From Actinomycetes bacterium (lineage in GTDB: Bacteria > Actinomycetota > Actinomycetes > Propionibacteriales > Propionibacteriaceae), in assembly GCA_023392635.1 (NCBI GenBank), contig JAEVYS010000042.1:1-18049 (forward strand): a stretch of 18,049 nt of DNA, written 5' to 3'. Numbering within the stretch: the first letter of the stretch is position 1; every line of letters begins with the position of its first letter. The translations under genes were made by a program, and so were the position numbers. The notes below the pieces were generated by a model. That model had not been told where the DNA came from. It was given only the letters and a program-made list of their open reading frames with translations, and ran no database searches. Positions 7,662-15,743 of the stretch are shown here, piece after piece.

Positions 7662-8452
7662 GCGTTTCCATCCACCCGTCCGCTGCCGTCGATCCGGCGG
7701 CCAAGCTGGGCGAGGGCGTTTTCATCGGTCCCTTCTGCGTGGTCGGCCCGGACGTCGAGCTGGGCGACCGCGTGCGGCTGACCTCCCATGTCGTGGTGGA
7801 GGGGCGCACGAAGGTCGGTGAGGACACGGTCATCTACCCCTTCGCGTCGATCGGCCACAGGCCGCAGGACCTGAAGTTCAAGGGAGAGCCGTCGGAGCTG
7901 GTCATCGGCCGCCGCAACCAGATCCGCGAGCACGTGACGATGAGCCCGGGGACCGAGGGCGGCGGCATGATGACCCGCGTCGGCGACAACGGCCTGTTCA
8001 TGGTCGGAGTCCATGTTGCCCACGACTGCGTCGTCGGCAACAACGTGGTGCTGGCGAACAACGCCACGCTCGCCGGGCATGTGGAGCTTGGGGACTTCGT
8101 CACCATCGGCGGCCTGTCGGCGGTGCACCAGTTCGTCCGCATCGGCTCGCACGCCATGATCGGCGGCATGTCCGGGGTGGAGAAGGACGTCATTCCCTAC
8201 GGACTCGTCATGGGGGAGCGCGCGCGTCTGGCCGGCCTGAACCTGGTCGGGCTTGAGCGCCGCGGCTTCCAGAAGGACGACATCCACGCGCTCCGCGCCG
8301 CCTACCGCCTGCTGTTCGGCGCCGAAGGCACCTTTGCGGAGCGGATGGAGGAGGTCGGCCGCGACTTCGGGGAGAAGACGCTCGTCTCCGACGTGTTGGA
8401 TTTCATCCGGTCGCGGGCCTCGCGCTCGCTGTGCCAGCCTCGCGAAGGCTGA
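7658..8452 (+). CDS. lpxA: Acyl-ACP--UDP-N-acetylglucosamine O-acyltransferase
   Basis: This cytoplasmic homotrimer carries out the first step of lipid A synthesis, moving a 3-hydroxyacyl chain from ACP to the 3-OH of UDP-GlcNAc. The 264-residue protein opens with isoleucine-rich hexapeptide repeats typical of a left-handed beta helix. It then has the active-site stretch VHVAHDC with His119 and the catalytic His122, followed by LANNATLAGHVELGDF and AVHQF. The C-terminal helical part begins around GLERRGFQKDDIHALR. Gly170, in HAMIGG, aligns with E. coli Gly173, the residue linked to use of long (C14) acyl chains; its meaning here is inference. The ATG overlaps the fabZ stop by 4 bases, and lpxI follows after 46 bases. 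Confidence 0.98.
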   Translation: MSVSIHPSAAVDPAAKLGEGVFIGPFCVVGPDVELGDRVRLTSHVVVEGRTKVGEDTVIYPFASIGHRPQDLKFKGEPSELVIGRRNQIREHVTMSPGTEGGGMMTRVGDNGLFMVGVHVAHDCVVGNNVVLANNATLAGHVELGDFVTIGGLSAVHQFVRIGSHAMIGGMSGVEKDVIPYGLVMGERARLAGLNLVGLERRGFQKDDIHALRAAYRLLFGAEGTFAERMEEVGRDFGEKTLVSDVLDFIRSRASRSLCQPREG

Positions 8453-8486
8453 CGGGGCAGCCTCGCCTCCCGTCCGGATGGCAGTT

Positions 8487-8490
8487 GGAG
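8487..8490 (+). promoter_or_regulatory. Ribosome binding site favouring the lpxI GTG start
   Basis: GGAG lies 8 bases before GTG 8499. The in-frame ATG at 8478 has no purine-rich site upstream. This favours the GTG start for lpxI. Confidence 0.45.
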
Positions 8491-8498
8491 TGGAAGCC

Positions 8499-9353
8499 GT
8501 GTCGCAGCCGCGTCCAAAGCTCGGCATCCTGGCCGGCGGCGGCACCTTGCCCGCCCGGATCGCCGAGGCGGTGCGCGGCCAGGGGCGCGAGGTGTTCATC
8601 GTCGCTTTCGAAGGCCACACCGACCCGGCGACCGTCGTTGGGCGCGCCCATCTGTGGAGCCGCTTCGGTGCCGCCGGAAGCATCATCGCGCGCCTGAAGC
8701 AGGAAGGCGTAGGCGATCTCGTGTTCGCCGGCCCGGTCCGCCGGCCGTCCTTCACCGAACTTCTTCCCGATTGGTACACGACGAAATTCCTTGCCAAGGT
8801 CGGCACGCGGGCGCTCGGCGATGACGGGCTGCTGCGCTCCGTGGCGAAGCAGCTGGAGGGCGAGGGCTTCCGGGTGGTCGGGCTTCATGAACTGCTGACG
8901 GGCCTTCTGACGGCTCCGGGGCCCGTCGGTCGCCTGCGGCCGGACGAGGAGGCGGAGCGCGACATCGCCCGCGCCGTCGAGGTCGCCCGCGCTCTCGGCG
9001 CGCTCGACGTCGGGCAGGGGGCGGTGGTCCAGCAGGGGATCGTGCTGGCCGTCGAAGCCATCGAAGGAACGGATGCCATGCTCGACCGCTGCGCCGGATT
9101 GCGCCGCCCCGGCCCTGGTGGAGTCCTCGTCAAGGTGAGGAAGCCGCAGCAGGACCGCCGCATCGACCTGCCGACCATGGGCGTCACCACGGTGGAGAAC
9201 GCGGCCCGCGCCGGGCTGCGGGGCATCGCGGTGGAGGCGGGCGGCAGCCTGCTCGTGGACCGCGCCGCCGTGGCCGAGGCCGCGGACCGGCTCGGCCTGT
9301 TCGTCGTCGGGATCGCCGTGCCGGACGCGCGTCCCGGGGAGCCGGCGGCGTGA
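8499..9353 (+). CDS. lpxI: UDP-2,3-diacylglucosamine pyrophosphatase, LpxI type (DUF1009)
   Basis: LpxI cleaves UDP-2,3-diacylglucosamine to lipid X and UMP, the fourth step of lipid A synthesis. It is unrelated to E. coli LpxH but does the same job in many alphaproteobacteria, with Caulobacter the founding case. The protein begins KLGILAGGGTLP. In the middle it carries LLPDWYTTKFLAKVGTRALGDDGLL. The C-terminal half has DVGQGAVVQQGIVLAVEAIEGTD and KVRKPQQDRRIDLPTMG, with conserved Asp219 and Asp223; the functionally important aspartate of the Caulobacter enzyme falls in this last block. I chose GTG 8499 (284 residues) for its GGAG site; ATG 8478 would add seven residues. The stop overlaps the lpxB start by 4 bases, and LpxB consumes the product. 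Confidence 0.93.
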   Translation: MSQPRPKLGILAGGGTLPARIAEAVRGQGREVFIVAFEGHTDPATVVGRAHLWSRFGAAGSIIARLKQEGVGDLVFAGPVRRPSFTELLPDWYTTKFLAKVGTRALGDDGLLRSVAKQLEGEGFRVVGLHELLTGLLTAPGPVGRLRPDEEAERDIARAVEVARALGALDVGQGAVVQQGIVLAVEAIEGTDAMLDRCAGLRRPGPGGVLVKVRKPQQDRRIDLPTMGVTTVENAARAGLRGIAVEAGGSLLVDRAAVAEAADRLGLFVVGIAVPDARPGEPAA

Positions 9354-10588
9354 GCGAGACCTCCGGGCCGCTGCTGTTCCTGATCGCCGGCGAACCGTCG
9401 GGTGACGCTCTCGGCGCGCGCTTCATGGCGGCGTGCAAGCGCCTGACCGGCGGGCGCGTCCGCTTCGCCGGGATCGGTGGGGAGCGGATGATCGCCGAGG
9501 GGCTGGACAGCCTCTTCCCCATGGGTGAGCTGACGCTGTTCGGCGTGTTCGAGCTTCTGCCGCACCTGCCCAACCTGCTCCGCCGGATGGACCAGACGGT
9601 TGAGGAGGTGCTGCGCCTGCGGCCGGACGCGGTGATCGGCATCGATTCGCCGGGCTTTACCGTTCGAATCGCCAAGCGCGTGCGGCAGCGGGCGCCCGGC
9701 ATCGCATTGGTCCATTACGTCGCCCCGACGGTCTGGGCCTGGAAGCCGAAGCGCGCCGCCAAGTACGCCGCGATCTACGATCACCTTCTGGCGATCCTGC
9801 CCTTCGAGCCGCCCTATTTCGAGCGCGAGGGTCTGGCCTGCAGCTTCGTCGGCCATTCGGTCGTGGAAAGCGGGGCGGGGCGGGGCGACGCCGCCCGTTT
9901 CCGCGCCGCGCACGGGCTTGCCGACGACACGCGGGTGGTGGCGGTGCTTCCCGGCAGCCGCAAGGGGGAGGTGAGCCGCCTGCTCCCGGATTTCCGCGCG
10001 ACGCTCGAACGCCTGCTTCCCACGCATCCAAATTTGGTCGCCGTTGTGCCGACGGTCGCCACGGTCCGGGATCGCGTCGCCGCGGCCTTGGCGGACTGGC
10101 CCTTGCGGACCATCCTTGTCGAAGGCGAGTCCGCCAAACACGACGCCTTCGCCGCCGCGGAGGCCGCGCTGGCGGCGTCGGGCACCGTGGCGCTGGAGCT
10201 TGCCCTGGCGCGGCTGCCGGCGGTGATCGCCTATCGGCTGAATCCGGTGACCGTCGCCTTGTATCGGCGCTTCATCCGGGTCAAATACGTCAATCTGGTC
10301 AACCTGATGCTTGACCGCATGCTGGTGCCGGAACTGCTGCAGGAGGAGTGCCGGCCCGACCGGCTGGCCGCCGAACTCGGCCGCCTGCTCGACGATCCCG
10401 CCGCGCGCGCCGCGCAGGTGGAGGGGGTCGCCGAGGTGGCGCGTTGGCTCGGCCAGGGCGGCACGCCGCCGAGCGAGCGTGCCGCCCGCGTGGTTCTGGA
10501 CTTGGTCGCGGAGCGTCGGGGCGACCACCATGCTGGTCAGGCGCCACGCCTTTCCGAAAGCCCGTTCAAGGGAGAAGAGACATCATGA
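9350..10588 (+). CDS. lpxB: Lipid-A-disaccharide synthase
   Basis: This GT19-family, membrane-associated glycosyltransferase joins lipid X to UDP-2,3-diacylglucosamine, giving the beta-1',6 tetraacyl disaccharide 1-phosphate. The 412-residue protein shows the family blocks in order: LIAGEPSGDALGARFMA at about 11-27, MGELTLFGVFELL, GIDSPGFTVRIAKR, HYVAPTVWAWKPKRA, LAILPFEPPYF, VGHSV, and LPGSRKGEVSRLLP in the second Rossmann half. It starts with GTG overlapping the lpxI TGA (GTGA) and ends overlapping the next gene in ATGA, so translation is likely coupled on both sides. The last 30 or so residues are variable. Length is slightly above the E. coli enzyme. The identification is firm. Confidence 0.97.
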   Translation: MSETSGPLLFLIAGEPSGDALGARFMAACKRLTGGRVRFAGIGGERMIAEGLDSLFPMGELTLFGVFELLPHLPNLLRRMDQTVEEVLRLRPDAVIGIDSPGFTVRIAKRVRQRAPGIALVHYVAPTVWAWKPKRAAKYAAIYDHLLAILPFEPPYFEREGLACSFVGHSVVESGAGRGDAARFRAAHGLADDTRVVAVLPGSRKGEVSRLLPDFRATLERLLPTHPNLVAVVPTVATVRDRVAAALADWPLRTILVEGESAKHDAFAAAEAALAASGTVALELALARLPAVIAYRLNPVTVALYRRFIRVKYVNLVNLMLDRMLVPELLQEECRPDRLAAELGRLLDDPAARAAQVEGVAEVARWLGQGGTPPSERAARVVLDLVAERRGDHHAGQAPRLSESPFKGEETS

Positions 10589-10980
10589 GCGAGTTCCGCC
10601 TGCTCCACACCATGCTCCGGGTGTTCGACCTGGAGAAGTCGCTGGACTTCTACACCCGGCTGCTCGGCATGAAGCTGCTGCGCCGCAACGACTATGAAGG
10701 CGGGCGCTTCACGCTGGCCTTCGTCGGCTACGGCGACGAGAAGGACACCGCCGTCCTGGAACTGACCCACAACTGGGACCAGGCCGAGCCCTACCAGATC
10801 GGCACCGCCTATGGGCACATCGCGCTGGGCGTTCCGGACATCTACGCCACCTGCGAGCAACTGGCGAAGGAAGGCGTGAAGATCCCGCGCCCGCCCGGCC
10901 CGATGAAGCACGGCACGACCGTGATCGCCTTCATCGAGGATCCGGACGGCTACAAGGTCGAACTGATCGAGCGCAAGTGA
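10585..10980 (+). CDS. gloA: Lactoylglutathione lyase (glyoxalase I)
   Basis: This 131-residue cytoplasmic VOC-fold enzyme isomerises the hemithioacetal of methylglyoxal and glutathione to S-lactoylglutathione, the first step of methylglyoxal detoxification. The paired beta-alpha-beta-beta-beta modules are complete. The four metal ligands of the family are His8, Glu59, His78 and Glu126, the last being in GYKVELIE. The sequences SLDFYTRLLGMKLLRR and FIEDPDGYKVELIERK are typical of GloA. It has a GGAGA about 9-10 bases before its ATG, which overlaps the lpxB stop (ATGA), so it is the last gene of the fabZ-lpx operon. No glyoxalase II gene is in the window. Length suggests the short, often nickel-dependent bacterial type; metal preference is not readable from this sequence alone. 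Confidence 0.95.
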   Translation: MSEFRLLHTMLRVFDLEKSLDFYTRLLGMKLLRRNDYEGGRFTLAFVGYGDEKDTAVLELTHNWDQAEPYQIGTAYGHIALGVPDIYATCEQLAKEGVKIPRPPGPMKHGTTVIAFIEDPDGYKVELIERK

Positions 10981-10993
10981 GGCCCTTTGGGCC
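10981..10993. terminator. Short hairpin between convergent gloA and GNAT genes
   Basis: GGCCC and GGGCC pair exactly around TTT directly after the gloA stop and one base before the end of the converging acetyltransferase gene. On the plus strand a run of five T follows about 8 bases later, inside the opposing gene. The 5-bp stem is short, so a two-way terminator is only plausible. Confidence 0.35.
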
Positions 10994-10994
10994 A

Positions 10995-11522
10995 TCAGAT
11001 GTTTTTGTAGAAGAGGACGGTGGCGTGCCGGCTGCCGTCCGCTTCCACGGTGTAGCCCGGGATTTCGCCGGCCCGTTGCCAGCCGGTCCGCTCGTAGAAG
11101 GGCTCCCCGAAGTTTCCCTTCAGGGTGTCCAGCACCAGCAGGGAGCGGTCCAGGCCGCGCGCAAGCGCCTCCACCTCGGCCATCAGGCGCCGGGCGATGC
11201 CGCGGCCGCGGTGTCGTGTGAGAACCAGCAGCTTCTGCACCTCGGCACGATGCGCGCCGTTCGGCTTCGTGCAGAGCGACAGTTGAACGCTCCCGAGCAC
11301 GGTGCCGTCCGGGGCGCGTGCGACGAGCAGGCGATGCGCCCCGCCCTCTATGTCCCGGGAAACGCCGATCCAGAAATCGCGGTTCAGCGCCGGCGACAGC
11401 GGGGTGTGGTACCCGACGGACGCGCCGCTCGCGACGGCGTCCTCCAACAGCGCTTCAAGGCCGGCCATCAGGGCCGGGTCGTTCAAGCATTCAATAGGGG
11501 TGATGGTCAGGTCCGTGGTCAT
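10995..11522 (-). CDS. GNAT-family N-acetyltransferase
   Basis: This is a 175-residue acetyl-CoA-dependent acyltransferase of the GNAT fold, substrate unknown. The start MTTDLTITPIECLNDPAL fits the first strand of the fold. An upstream extension to 11660 is open but basic, unlike the family, and would run into the LysR gene, so I reject it. The acetyl-CoA-binding motif A is RHRGRGIARRLMAEVEALA at about 115-133, preceded by VLGSVQLSLCTKP and AEVQKLLVL. The C-terminal part has DTLKGNFGEPFYERTGWQRAG, then GYTVEADGS and a final strand ATVLFYKNI. The gene faces gloA tail to tail with 14 bases between, and diverges from a LysR regulator that may control it. No good ribosome binding site is visible. 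Confidence 0.9.
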   Translation of the reverse strand: MTTDLTITPIECLNDPALMAGLEALLEDAVASGASVGYHTPLSPALNRDFWIGVSRDIEGGAHRLLVARAPDGTVLGSVQLSLCTKPNGAHRAEVQKLLVLTRHRGRGIARRLMAEVEALARGLDRSLLVLDTLKGNFGEPFYERTGWQRAGEIPGYTVEADGSRHATVLFYKNI

Positions 11523-11584
11523 GGCGTTCGCTGGCAAGGTTGCGTGACAGCGCCAAGCTGCCGCCGGACGCCGCGGTCGCGCAA

Positions 11585-11590
11585 TTGACT
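11585..11590 (+). promoter_or_regulatory. Candidate -35 box for the LysR-type gene
   Basis: TTGACT matches five of six bases of the sigma70 -35 consensus. The expected -10 position, 16-18 bases later, falls inside the 11603-11623 palindrome and is a weak match, so the promoter call is tentative. Confidence 0.35.
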
Positions 11591-11602
11591 TCGCATGGGG
11601 GC

Positions 11603-11623
11603 GGTGTGAGGATTTCTCACACC
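11603..11623. promoter_or_regulatory. Palindromic LysR-type operator candidate (T-N11-A)
   Basis: GGTGTGAG and CTCACACC form an exact 8-bp dyad around GATTT. The inner TGAG-N5-CTCA is the classic T-N11-A LysR box (T at 11607, A at 11619). It lies 17 bases before the LysR start, in the 118-bp gap shared with the divergent acetyltransferase. A further half-site-like CACACC lies at 11634-11639. Binding by the adjacent regulator is inferred from position and form. Confidence 0.6.
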
Positions 11624-11640
11624 ACGAACCTGACACACCC

Positions 11641-12540
11641 ATGCCACGTCTTCCCTTCACCGCCCTGGCCGCCTTCGAAGCCGCGTCGCGTCACGGCAGC
11701 ATGACCCGTGCGGCCGACGAACTCGGCCTCACCCACGGGGCGGTCAGCCGGCAAGTCGGCGATTTGGAAAAACAGCTCGGCACCCGGCTGTTCGAGCGCA
11801 CGGCCCGCGGGCTCCTCCTCACCGATGCGGGCGTCGACCTCGCCCGCGCCTGCACGGCCGGCTTCGGGCGTGTCCAGGAAAGCTGGGGGCGCATTGCCAG
11901 CGGCGGCCCGGAACGTCTGCGCATTGCTGCACCGCGGTCCTGGGCGGCCCTCTGGCTGGTGCCGAGGCTGGGTCGGTTTCTGGACCACTGGCCGGGGCTG
12001 CGGGTGGACATCGAAGGCGGCAACTCCGACCGCCCGTCGGAGGCGGAGACGGGCTGGGCCGTCATCCGCTACGTGCGGGGCGGCGAGGGCGGTCCTGACG
12101 GGACGCTGCTGTCGGAGGAACCGCTTTTTCCGGTCTGCGCGCCGTCCGTTGCCACGGATCTGCGCGCGCACGCGGATTTGACCCGGCATCGGCTGCTGCA
12201 TTTCCAGGCCTCGGCGGACTGGATCGTCTGGCGTGCGGCGACGGGTGCGGACGTCGACGTCGCGCAAGGCCTCAGCTTTTCCGAATCGGTTATGGTGATG
12301 CAGGCCGCCATCGCGGGGCAGGGCGTGGCCATAGGCCGTCCGTCCCTCGTCATGGAGGCGCTGCGCGACGGGCGCTTGGCCTGCCCGCTCGGGCCGGCGG
12401 TGCCGTCGGGGGACCGCTACCTGCTGACGGCCCCGAAGGAGGGGCGCGGACGCCGCGCGTTGCGGGCGTTTCGAGACTGGCTTTTGGAAGAGGCGGGAAA
12501 GGACCGCGCGGAATTGGTGCGGCGCGGACTGTCGTGCTGA
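11641..12540 (+). CDS. LysR-family transcriptional regulator, GcvA-like
   Basis: This 299-residue DNA-binding regulator has an N-terminal winged helix-turn-helix: PFTALAAFEAASRHGSMTRA, then ADELGLTHGAVSRQVGDLEK, then TRLFERTARGLLLTDAG, at about residues 5-63. The effector-binding domain occupies about 90-290 and includes RLRIAAPRSWAALWLVPRLG and, late, VMQAAIAGQGVAIGRPSLV. The opening and the overall layout are closest to the GcvA subgroup; the actual target and ligand cannot be read from the sequence. It is divergent from the GNAT gene, and a palindromic T-N11-A site lies just upstream where a -10 box would be expected. This suggests self-repression and possible control of the acetyltransferase. 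No strong ribosome binding site precedes the ATG. Confidence 0.92.
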   Translation: MPRLPFTALAAFEAASRHGSMTRAADELGLTHGAVSRQVGDLEKQLGTRLFERTARGLLLTDAGVDLARACTAGFGRVQESWGRIASGGPERLRIAAPRSWAALWLVPRLGRFLDHWPGLRVDIEGGNSDRPSEAETGWAVIRYVRGGEGGPDGTLLSEEPLFPVCAPSVATDLRAHADLTRHRLLHFQASADWIVWRAATGADVDVAQGLSFSESVMVMQAAIAGQGVAIGRPSLVMEALRDGRLACPLGPAVPSGDRYLLTAPKEGRGRRALRAFRDWLLEEAGKDRAELVRRGLSC

Positions 12541-12625
12541 GCCGGTGAAAGGCGTCGGTGCGGACGCAAGCCGGTGCGGTGGAGGCGCAGCGGCCGCCAC
12601 ACCCGAAAACGACCGGACGAGCGGG

Positions 12626-12824
12626 TCAGACCAGCACCACCGCGGCGATCATCGCGAAAAGCACGGCATAGACCAACAAACGACGCAGCCGCCGCGATAG
12701 CGGCGGCTTGTTGTCGTTGGCGGCCGGCAGGCCCAGGCGGGCCCGCCGTGCCGGAACGATGTACGCAGCTGGGCTGCGGGCGGCCCCGTCAGAGCCGCCC
12801 GTTCCGATGTGTGCTGTCGGCCGG

Positions 12825-12832
<8 letters not shown>
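12626..12832 (-). CDS. Possible small membrane protein (68 residues, unknown function)
   Basis: An open frame starts at GTG 12830-12832, overlapping the gltA stop by 8 bases, and runs to TGA. The N-terminal half is alanine/arginine/glycine-rich without features. It then reads LPAANDNKPPLSRRLRRLLV and ends in a single hydrophobic segment, VYAVLFAMIAAVVLV, preceded by arginines. This looks like a tail-anchored or single-span membrane peptide with the positive end inside. The ANDNKPP wording recurs in small alphaproteobacterial proteins as I remember it, but I cannot name a family. There is no convincing ribosome binding site, so translation would depend on coupling to gltA. A strong hairpin lies within it. 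It may instead be non-coding tail of the gltA mRNA. Confidence 0.42.
12673..12720. repeat. Long hairpin downstream of gltA / LysR gene
   Basis: AGCCGCCGC (12687-12695) and GCGGCGGCT (12700-12708) pair exactly around GATA. Outside an interior loop, CGAC pairs with GTTG (one G-T) and CCAAC (12673-12677) pairs with GTTGG (12716-12720). It could end transcription of either converging unit or stabilise the gltA mRNA. It falls inside the possible 68-residue frame, so coding constraint could also explain the inner part. Confidence 0.45.
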
Positions 12833-14138
<1,306 letters not shown>

Positions 14139-14193
14139 CTCGGCACGTCCTTGATTTTAGGGTTGGGGCTTACCGCCCTTTTCGAATCGGCGC

Positions 14194-14222
14194 AGCATAG
14201 TTCCATGCCGTAAGGATATCAA
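14194..14222 (-). promoter_or_regulatory. gltA promoter (sigma70-like)
   Basis: On the minus strand TTGATA (14217-14222) and TATGCT (14194-14199) are separated by exactly 17 bases. This predicts transcription starting near 14187 and a leader of about 48 bases, ending with AAGGA 9 bases before the gltA ATG. Both boxes are close to consensus for a high-GC genome. Confidence 0.68.
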
Positions 14223-14232
14223 CGCACGGAAG

Positions 14233-15645
14233 TTATCGCCGTGCTGCACCTGCGGCATCACTCATCCGCGCCAGCGTCTCGTCGCGACCGAGAATTTCCG
14301 CGACCTCGAAGATCGGCGGGGAGACGGTGGTGCCGGTCAGCGCGGCGCGCAACGGCTGCGCGATTTTGCCCAGCTTCTCGCCGCGTTCCTCGGCGAATCG
14401 CCGGACCTGCGCCTCCAGCGCGGCGGCGGTGAAGTCGGCCTCCGCCCCGAACAGGGCGGCCAGTTCGGCCAGGATGCCCCGGCCCTTGTCGTCCAGCAGG
14501 GCGGCGGCCTTGTCGTCCATGGGCAGGGGGCGCGCGGCCAGATAGAAGCGCGCGCTCTGTGCCAGATCCACGACGGTGCGGGCGCGCTGCTTCAGCCCGT
14601 TCATCGCCCGCTTCAAAATGCCGCGGTCGGCGTCGGTCAGCGAACGGCCGAGGTCGGCCTCCAGCCGCGGGGCGATCAGCCCGACAAGGCGGTCGTCGTC
14701 CGCCTGGCGCATGTAGTGCGCGTTCAGGTTCTCCAGCTTCGCGAAGTCGAAGCGGGAGGGGGAGCGGCCGATGCCTTCCAGGTTGAACCACTCCACCGCC
14801 TGCTCGGTCGAGATGATCTCGTCGTCGCCGTGCGCCCAGCCGAGCCGCAGCAGGTAGTTGCGCACCGCTTCCGGCAGGTAGCCCATGTCGCGGTAGGCGT
14901 CCACGCCCAGCGCGCCGTGGCGCTTCGACAGCTTGGCGCCGTCCGGGCCGTGGATCAGGGGGATGTGGCCGAACTCCGGCAGATCCCAGCCCATGGCGTT
15001 GTAGATCTGGATCTGGCGGAAGGTGTTGGTCAGGTGGTCGTCGCCGCGGATGACGTGGGTCACGCCCATGTCATGGTCGTCCACCACCACGGCCAGCAGA
15101 TAGGTCGGCGTGCCGTCGGCGCGCAGCAGGATCAGGTCGTCCAGCTGCGCGTTCTGCACACGCACCTCGCCCTGCACATGGTCCTTCAGCACGGTCTCGC
15201 CGGTCTGCGGCGCCTTCAGCCGGATCACCGGCTTCACCCCGGCGGGGGCCTCCGACGGGTCGCGGTCGCGCCAGCGGCCGTCGTAGCGGACCGGCAGGCC
15301 GGCCGCCTTCTGCGCCGCGCGCATCTCCTCCAGCTCTTCCGGGCTGGCGTAGCAGTAATAGGCGTTGCCGGACGCAAGCATCTGGCGGGCGACCTCCGCG
15401 TGGCGGTCCTTGCGGCCGAACTGGCTGACGGCCTCGCCGTCCCAGTCCAGGCCGAGCCAAGTCAGCCCGTCCAGGATCGCGTCCACCGCCGCGTCGGTCG
15501 AGCGTTGCCGGTCGGTGTCCTCGATGCGCAGCAGGTACTTTCCGCCGGTGTGACGGGCGTACAGCCAGTTGAACAGCGCGGTGCGGGCGCCGCCGATATG
15601 GAGAAAACCGGTGGGCGACGGGGCGAAGCGGGTGACGACGGTCAT
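14233..15645 (-). CDS. gltX: Glutamyl-tRNA synthetase
   Basis: This class I aminoacyl-tRNA synthetase charges tRNA-Glu in the cytoplasm. The 470-residue protein begins TRFAPSPTGFLHIGGARTAL, with the HIGH-type motif HIGG at 16-19. It carries DDHDMGVTHVIRGDDHLTN at about 189-207 and the KMSKS-type motif KLSKRHGA at 238-245. The C-terminal helical anticodon-binding half is complete. The zinc-binding cysteine cluster of E. coli GluRS is not preserved: Cys98 remains but its partners do not, which is common in the family. Alphaproteobacteria often have two gltX copies, one more relaxed towards tRNA-Gln; which this is cannot be settled here. It diverges from comEC across 98 bp and lies 94 bp upstream of gltA. 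Confidence 0.98.
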   Translation of the reverse strand: MTVVTRFAPSPTGFLHIGGARTALFNWLYARHTGGKYLLRIEDTDRQRSTDAAVDAILDGLTWLGLDWDGEAVSQFGRKDRHAEVARQMLASGNAYYCYASPEELEEMRAAQKAAGLPVRYDGRWRDRDPSEAPAGVKPVIRLKAPQTGETVLKDHVQGEVRVQNAQLDDLILLRADGTPTYLLAVVVDDHDMGVTHVIRGDDHLTNTFRQIQIYNAMGWDLPEFGHIPLIHGPDGAKLSKRHGALGVDAYRDMGYLPEAVRNYLLRLGWAHGDDEIISTEQAVEWFNLEGIGRSPSRFDFAKLENLNAHYMRQADDDRLVGLIAPRLEADLGRSLTDADRGILKRAMNGLKQRARTVVDLAQSARFYLAARPLPMDDKAAALLDDKGRGILAELAALFGAEADFTAAALEAQVRRFAEERGEKLGKIAQPLRAALTGTTVSPPIFEVAEILGRDETLARMSDAAGAARR

Positions 15646-15743
15646 CGGTGGCTCAATTCCGGGTTCAGCGCTGCTACAGTGGTGCGGTGGTGTAACACAT
15701 TAAGCGCGCTGCGGGCATTTGCCATGCGCGCATAGGCGACAGT
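15646..15743. promoter_or_regulatory. Divergent gltX-comEC intergenic region
   Basis: These 98 bases should hold promoters for both gltX and comEC. I see AT-richer patches (TAACACATTAAG at about 15692-15703) but no box pair in either direction good enough to place, and no clear ribosome binding site for either gene. No longer dyad is evident. Confidence 0.3.

Noticed and set aside
8885..10531. A 548-residue minus-strand open frame opposite lpxI and lpxB
   Set aside because: It shows the same antisense composition effect; both sense genes have full family motifs.
11523..11660. Upstream extension of the GNAT gene by 46 residues
   Set aside because: The extension is basic and unlike the fold. 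It would overlap the LysR start and cover the palindromic operator. MTTDLTITPIE at 11522 is the natural beginning.
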